A stretch of 64,000 nucleotides of DNA, from the NCBI GenBank assembly GCA_035236585.1, contig CP141136.1:29604449-29668448 (forward strand), written 5' to 3'. Origin of the DNA: Warburgia ugandensis. Taxonomy: Eukaryota > Streptophyta > Magnoliopsida > Canellales > Canellaceae. The notes under the pieces are model-generated. The model had not been told where the DNA came from, did not search any database, and was given only the letters and a program-made list of their open reading frames with translations. Below, piece after piece: positions 61,196 through 64,000 of this stretch (its first letter is position 1; each line of letters starts with the position of its first letter). The position numbers were made by a program, and so were the translations under genes.

Positions 61196-63871
61196 TGACA
61201 AGCGTTCAAAATTGTATAAAAATCACCCAATTAGTTACACATGTGTTATAACTTATAGGGGTAATTTAGGGTTTTTGGTCAAAAATTATGACACATGTAT
61301 TTCTGACCTACTAAACCAAACATTTGATAATTTGCAGTTTTAGAGGCTAATCTGTGGTAAGTATGTGAACAATCATAATTTTTTAGGACTTAATTAGAGT
61401 TTTTTACTTTTTTTGGGAAGCAAGAAGATGATCTAGGTATTGAGATTGATCGAGATGAAAATTGAAGATCAAGATTAAAAGATTGAGTCAAGGCTAAAAA
61501 TTCATTTATTTAGGTGAGATCAAAGATCAATATCACCTTAAGACATGTAAACAATGAAATTGGAAGAGTCAAAGGTGACTAAAGTGGGCCCATGTACAAG
61601 CCATGCAAAGTCAACCACCTTTGTATAGGATTCACTCAATGCACCTAGCCAGAAGGTGACAAGCTAAGGAGCATAGCCTACCATCAAAGCCAAAGGGTTG
61701 CACTACAAGCCAAGCAAAAAGAGCCCCTAAAGTCATCCATGAAGCCAAGCCAAATGTGCTCTCAAAGCAAGCCATCAAGTCTCATGAGCCAAGCTACATG
61801 GAAGGACATGATTGGAGAAAAACCTAAAGAAATATCCAAGGAATTTGAAGGCTTATTTTGAAGATATTTGAGGTAAAATCCAATTGGGCAAGGAAGCATG
61901 TGGACCAATAGGAAGAACCCCCTTCATTTTTCTTGTTTCTCCATGTTTTATTTTTTACTTTTTTCTCACTTTCCACCACACCATGCAAAACCACTATGAA
62001 TTTTGTACTTTCCCACCAAGGAGTCCCACCTTCCTAAACTCCCATTTCAACTAGCCAACCAAGCTTAGAGTGCCACCTAACCTATCCAACCAATCACCAC
62101 CTTCCTAGGAAACCACCTAGCCATTCCACCTCACCATCTCCATCTTTATCTCCCTCTCCATCTCCATCCCATTCAAGGCTTCCACATGAGATACCTAAGC
62201 AAGAGGAAGTTCACACCAATTTCTATAGAAAGTGGCATTACACTCTCACTGCCAAGGTGTCCCATGATGTTTAGGTTATTACCACCATTTTTCCCTCTAG
62301 TCTTGATCTGATGGCTGCCATATCTTCCTCTCAAAATCTAACTTTCGATCTTCTCTCCGCCCTCCTTATCTCTTTCTCTCTCTTTCCTACCTAACTCCAT
62401 CTCTTGCTTTCTATGTTCATAGGTTTTCAATGATTTTTACAATGGGAGATGCCCCCTTCCTAAAAAGGTGTCATCTCCCACTTTCTTAAAGCTTCACACC
62501 TTGCATCCCCATATTAGGTGTATACTTAGATTACCCAATCCTTATTTGCCACATCACCTCTACCCTAGGGTTCCCTTTACAAGCAACCAACTCATATAAA
62601 ACTAATTGGGGCAGGGGGAGATTGGGAGCTGGGTGGGGGGGTGTGGTTGGGGGTTTCAATGTGGAATAGCTTTAGAGAGAAGGGGAGAATGCACCTCCCT
62701 AAGGACGCATCTTAGTTTTATTCATTATTCTCCCTAATTTGCTTCTTAGTTTTCCTAGCCTTGTTGCCTTTATATTTCAGCCTTAGATCCTTGATCAAAG
62801 GATCACAAGGCTCTTGTAATGACAGCTAAGAGACAGTGATCTTTAGATCAACCTATTTGGTTTTCTACATTCCTTAAATTCATTGCTTCATAGCCTTCTT
62901 TGTAATTATTTCTCCTTATTTTTTTAGATCTTTATTGGGTCACTTTAATATTTACTTAGAATTATGTTACATAGAAAATAGATTGAATATGATGAGCTCA
63001 TTGAAAGGTGCGCACACTCCATGAGTGGTGAGCACCACACTTGTATGATTCTTTTCAATTAATAATAGTGGATTGTTGATGTATCTTTTGTGGATGTTTA
63101 AGTTTCTTGAATCTTGTTTATGTTGATTTAATTCCATGTGCATGTTTAGATTTGTGCATATTTCATTCAATCTTCAAAGCATACCATTATAGATTTAACT
63201 TTACATTAGTTCAAACACACATACCTTTAAAATCATGTGCACCACTCTAGGTGTCAAGTGCATGCTATTGATTGTTGTTCCATTGATTAAGTTGTCATTT
63301 CATACACACTTGGTTTCTATTTCTCATGCATACCATCATAGATTGATAGCACTCTAGTTGCATGTACAACACATTCAAGAACCATGCACATATCCCATGG
63401 GTCATGCGCATGGCCTTGAATGGTGTTTCATTGGATTAATTGGTTATTCCATTCATGTTTCTCTGTTAGTTCTTGTTCCATACATTTTATGTTATCTTGT
63501 TTGTCATGCATTTTTTTTGGTTGGGGTTCATGTGAACAAACCATTAGCCTATACATACCACTTGTTCTAGTTTTGCATATTAGTTTAGACATGCTTAGGT
63601 TCATGTGATCATTGCCTTAGTTGCACTCTATAACAGTTTTAGGAAGTTTCTAATTTTAGTTCTTAGGAAAGTTTCTAAGTTTAGCTTATTTACTTTTAGC
63701 ATATTTCCATATTCTATGTCTACATTTATGTTAATTTTTCATTCTTAGTCAAGTTAAAACTCACTGTTTTTGCCTAGGCTAGGTAAGGGTCCACTCAACA
63801 CACCAACCGTTCGATTCCTCGTGGGATCAATCTCCACATGTATTTGCGAGTTTAACTTAAAAATTACAACA
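61196..63871 (+). repeat. Long LTR-like repeat, copy B
   Basis: It starts TGACAAGCGTTCAAAATTG and ends near AAATTACAACA, after GATTCCTCGTGGGATCAATC. It lies in the same direction as copy A, separated from it by about 100 bp (61094-61195) that is markedly GC-rich (GCGCCGGCCGAGGCCC). Matching target duplications were not found, so the pair could be one element with almost no interior or two separate insertions. The right border is uncertain by tens of bases. Confidence 0.6.
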
Positions 63872-64000
63872 AATTTTTAAAGCAATTGTTGAGGAATCAC
63901 AAGTAAATTGTGTAGTGGAGCTTATCTTAGATTATTTATCTCTACTCTAGGTTTAGGGTGCATTAGTTTAGGATTTTTCATTATTTTTTGTATCTATTAC
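63872..64000. other. Right edge of window
   Basis: AT-rich sequence. It may be flanking DNA or the start of an element interior running out of the window. No primer-site match was seen. Confidence 0.35.

Overview
The window is nuclear DNA of a flowering plant. It is AT-rich, holds one intron-containing host gene (a cytokinin dehydrogenase), and is otherwise dominated by plant LTR retrotransposons of several ages, small DNA transposons, and SINE and LINE pieces. I cannot place the species with certainty. Short terminal-inverted-repeat pieces built around GTGGGRCCCAC-like words in the gene's flank recall repeats common in magnoliid genomes, but that is only a weak inference.

Layout. 1-8134: an old, decayed Athila-like Ty3/gypsy element on the + strand, whose 5' LTR is cut by the window edge. 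8135-13100: gene-free DNA with a 45-bp tandem repeat, a small CACTA-like element, an L1-type RNase H remnant and three SINE-like pieces, one with a clear 15-bp target duplication. 13122-17900: the gene island. A five-exon CKX5-like gene (13836-16963, minus strand, 532 codons) has a TATA box 62 bp before its ATG, with GA-repeats and G-boxes further upstream. A paired G-box palindrome lies beyond its 3' end. 17900-23379: low-copy intergenic DNA with a 160-bp local duplication, a TIR element, a U2-snRNA-like sequence (minus strand, near 21421-21487) and a SINE head.

23380-50140 is one nested stack. An old Tekay/Del-type Ty3/gypsy element (LTRs about 3.7 kb, target duplication AAGTC) carries two later insertions: a young 12.8-kb Athila-like element (23430-36229, minus strand, duplication ATATA) in its 5' LTR, and a 2.4-kb solo LTR (43518-45928, duplication ATTAG) in a 46-bp tandem array near its 3' end. 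50146-58597 holds decayed Ty1/copia LTRs in both orientations, with a copia gag remnant, interrupted by an Athila-type solo LTR (52926-54841, duplication ACAAG). 58598-63871 is a pair of long, diverged LTRs in the same direction, separated by only about 100 bp of GC-rich DNA.

The only gene likely to work for the host is the cytokinin dehydrogenase, which would degrade cytokinins in the secretory pathway or apoplast. I found no CRISPR array, rRNA, intact tRNA or operon-like structure. All boundaries and similarity judgements were made by eye.
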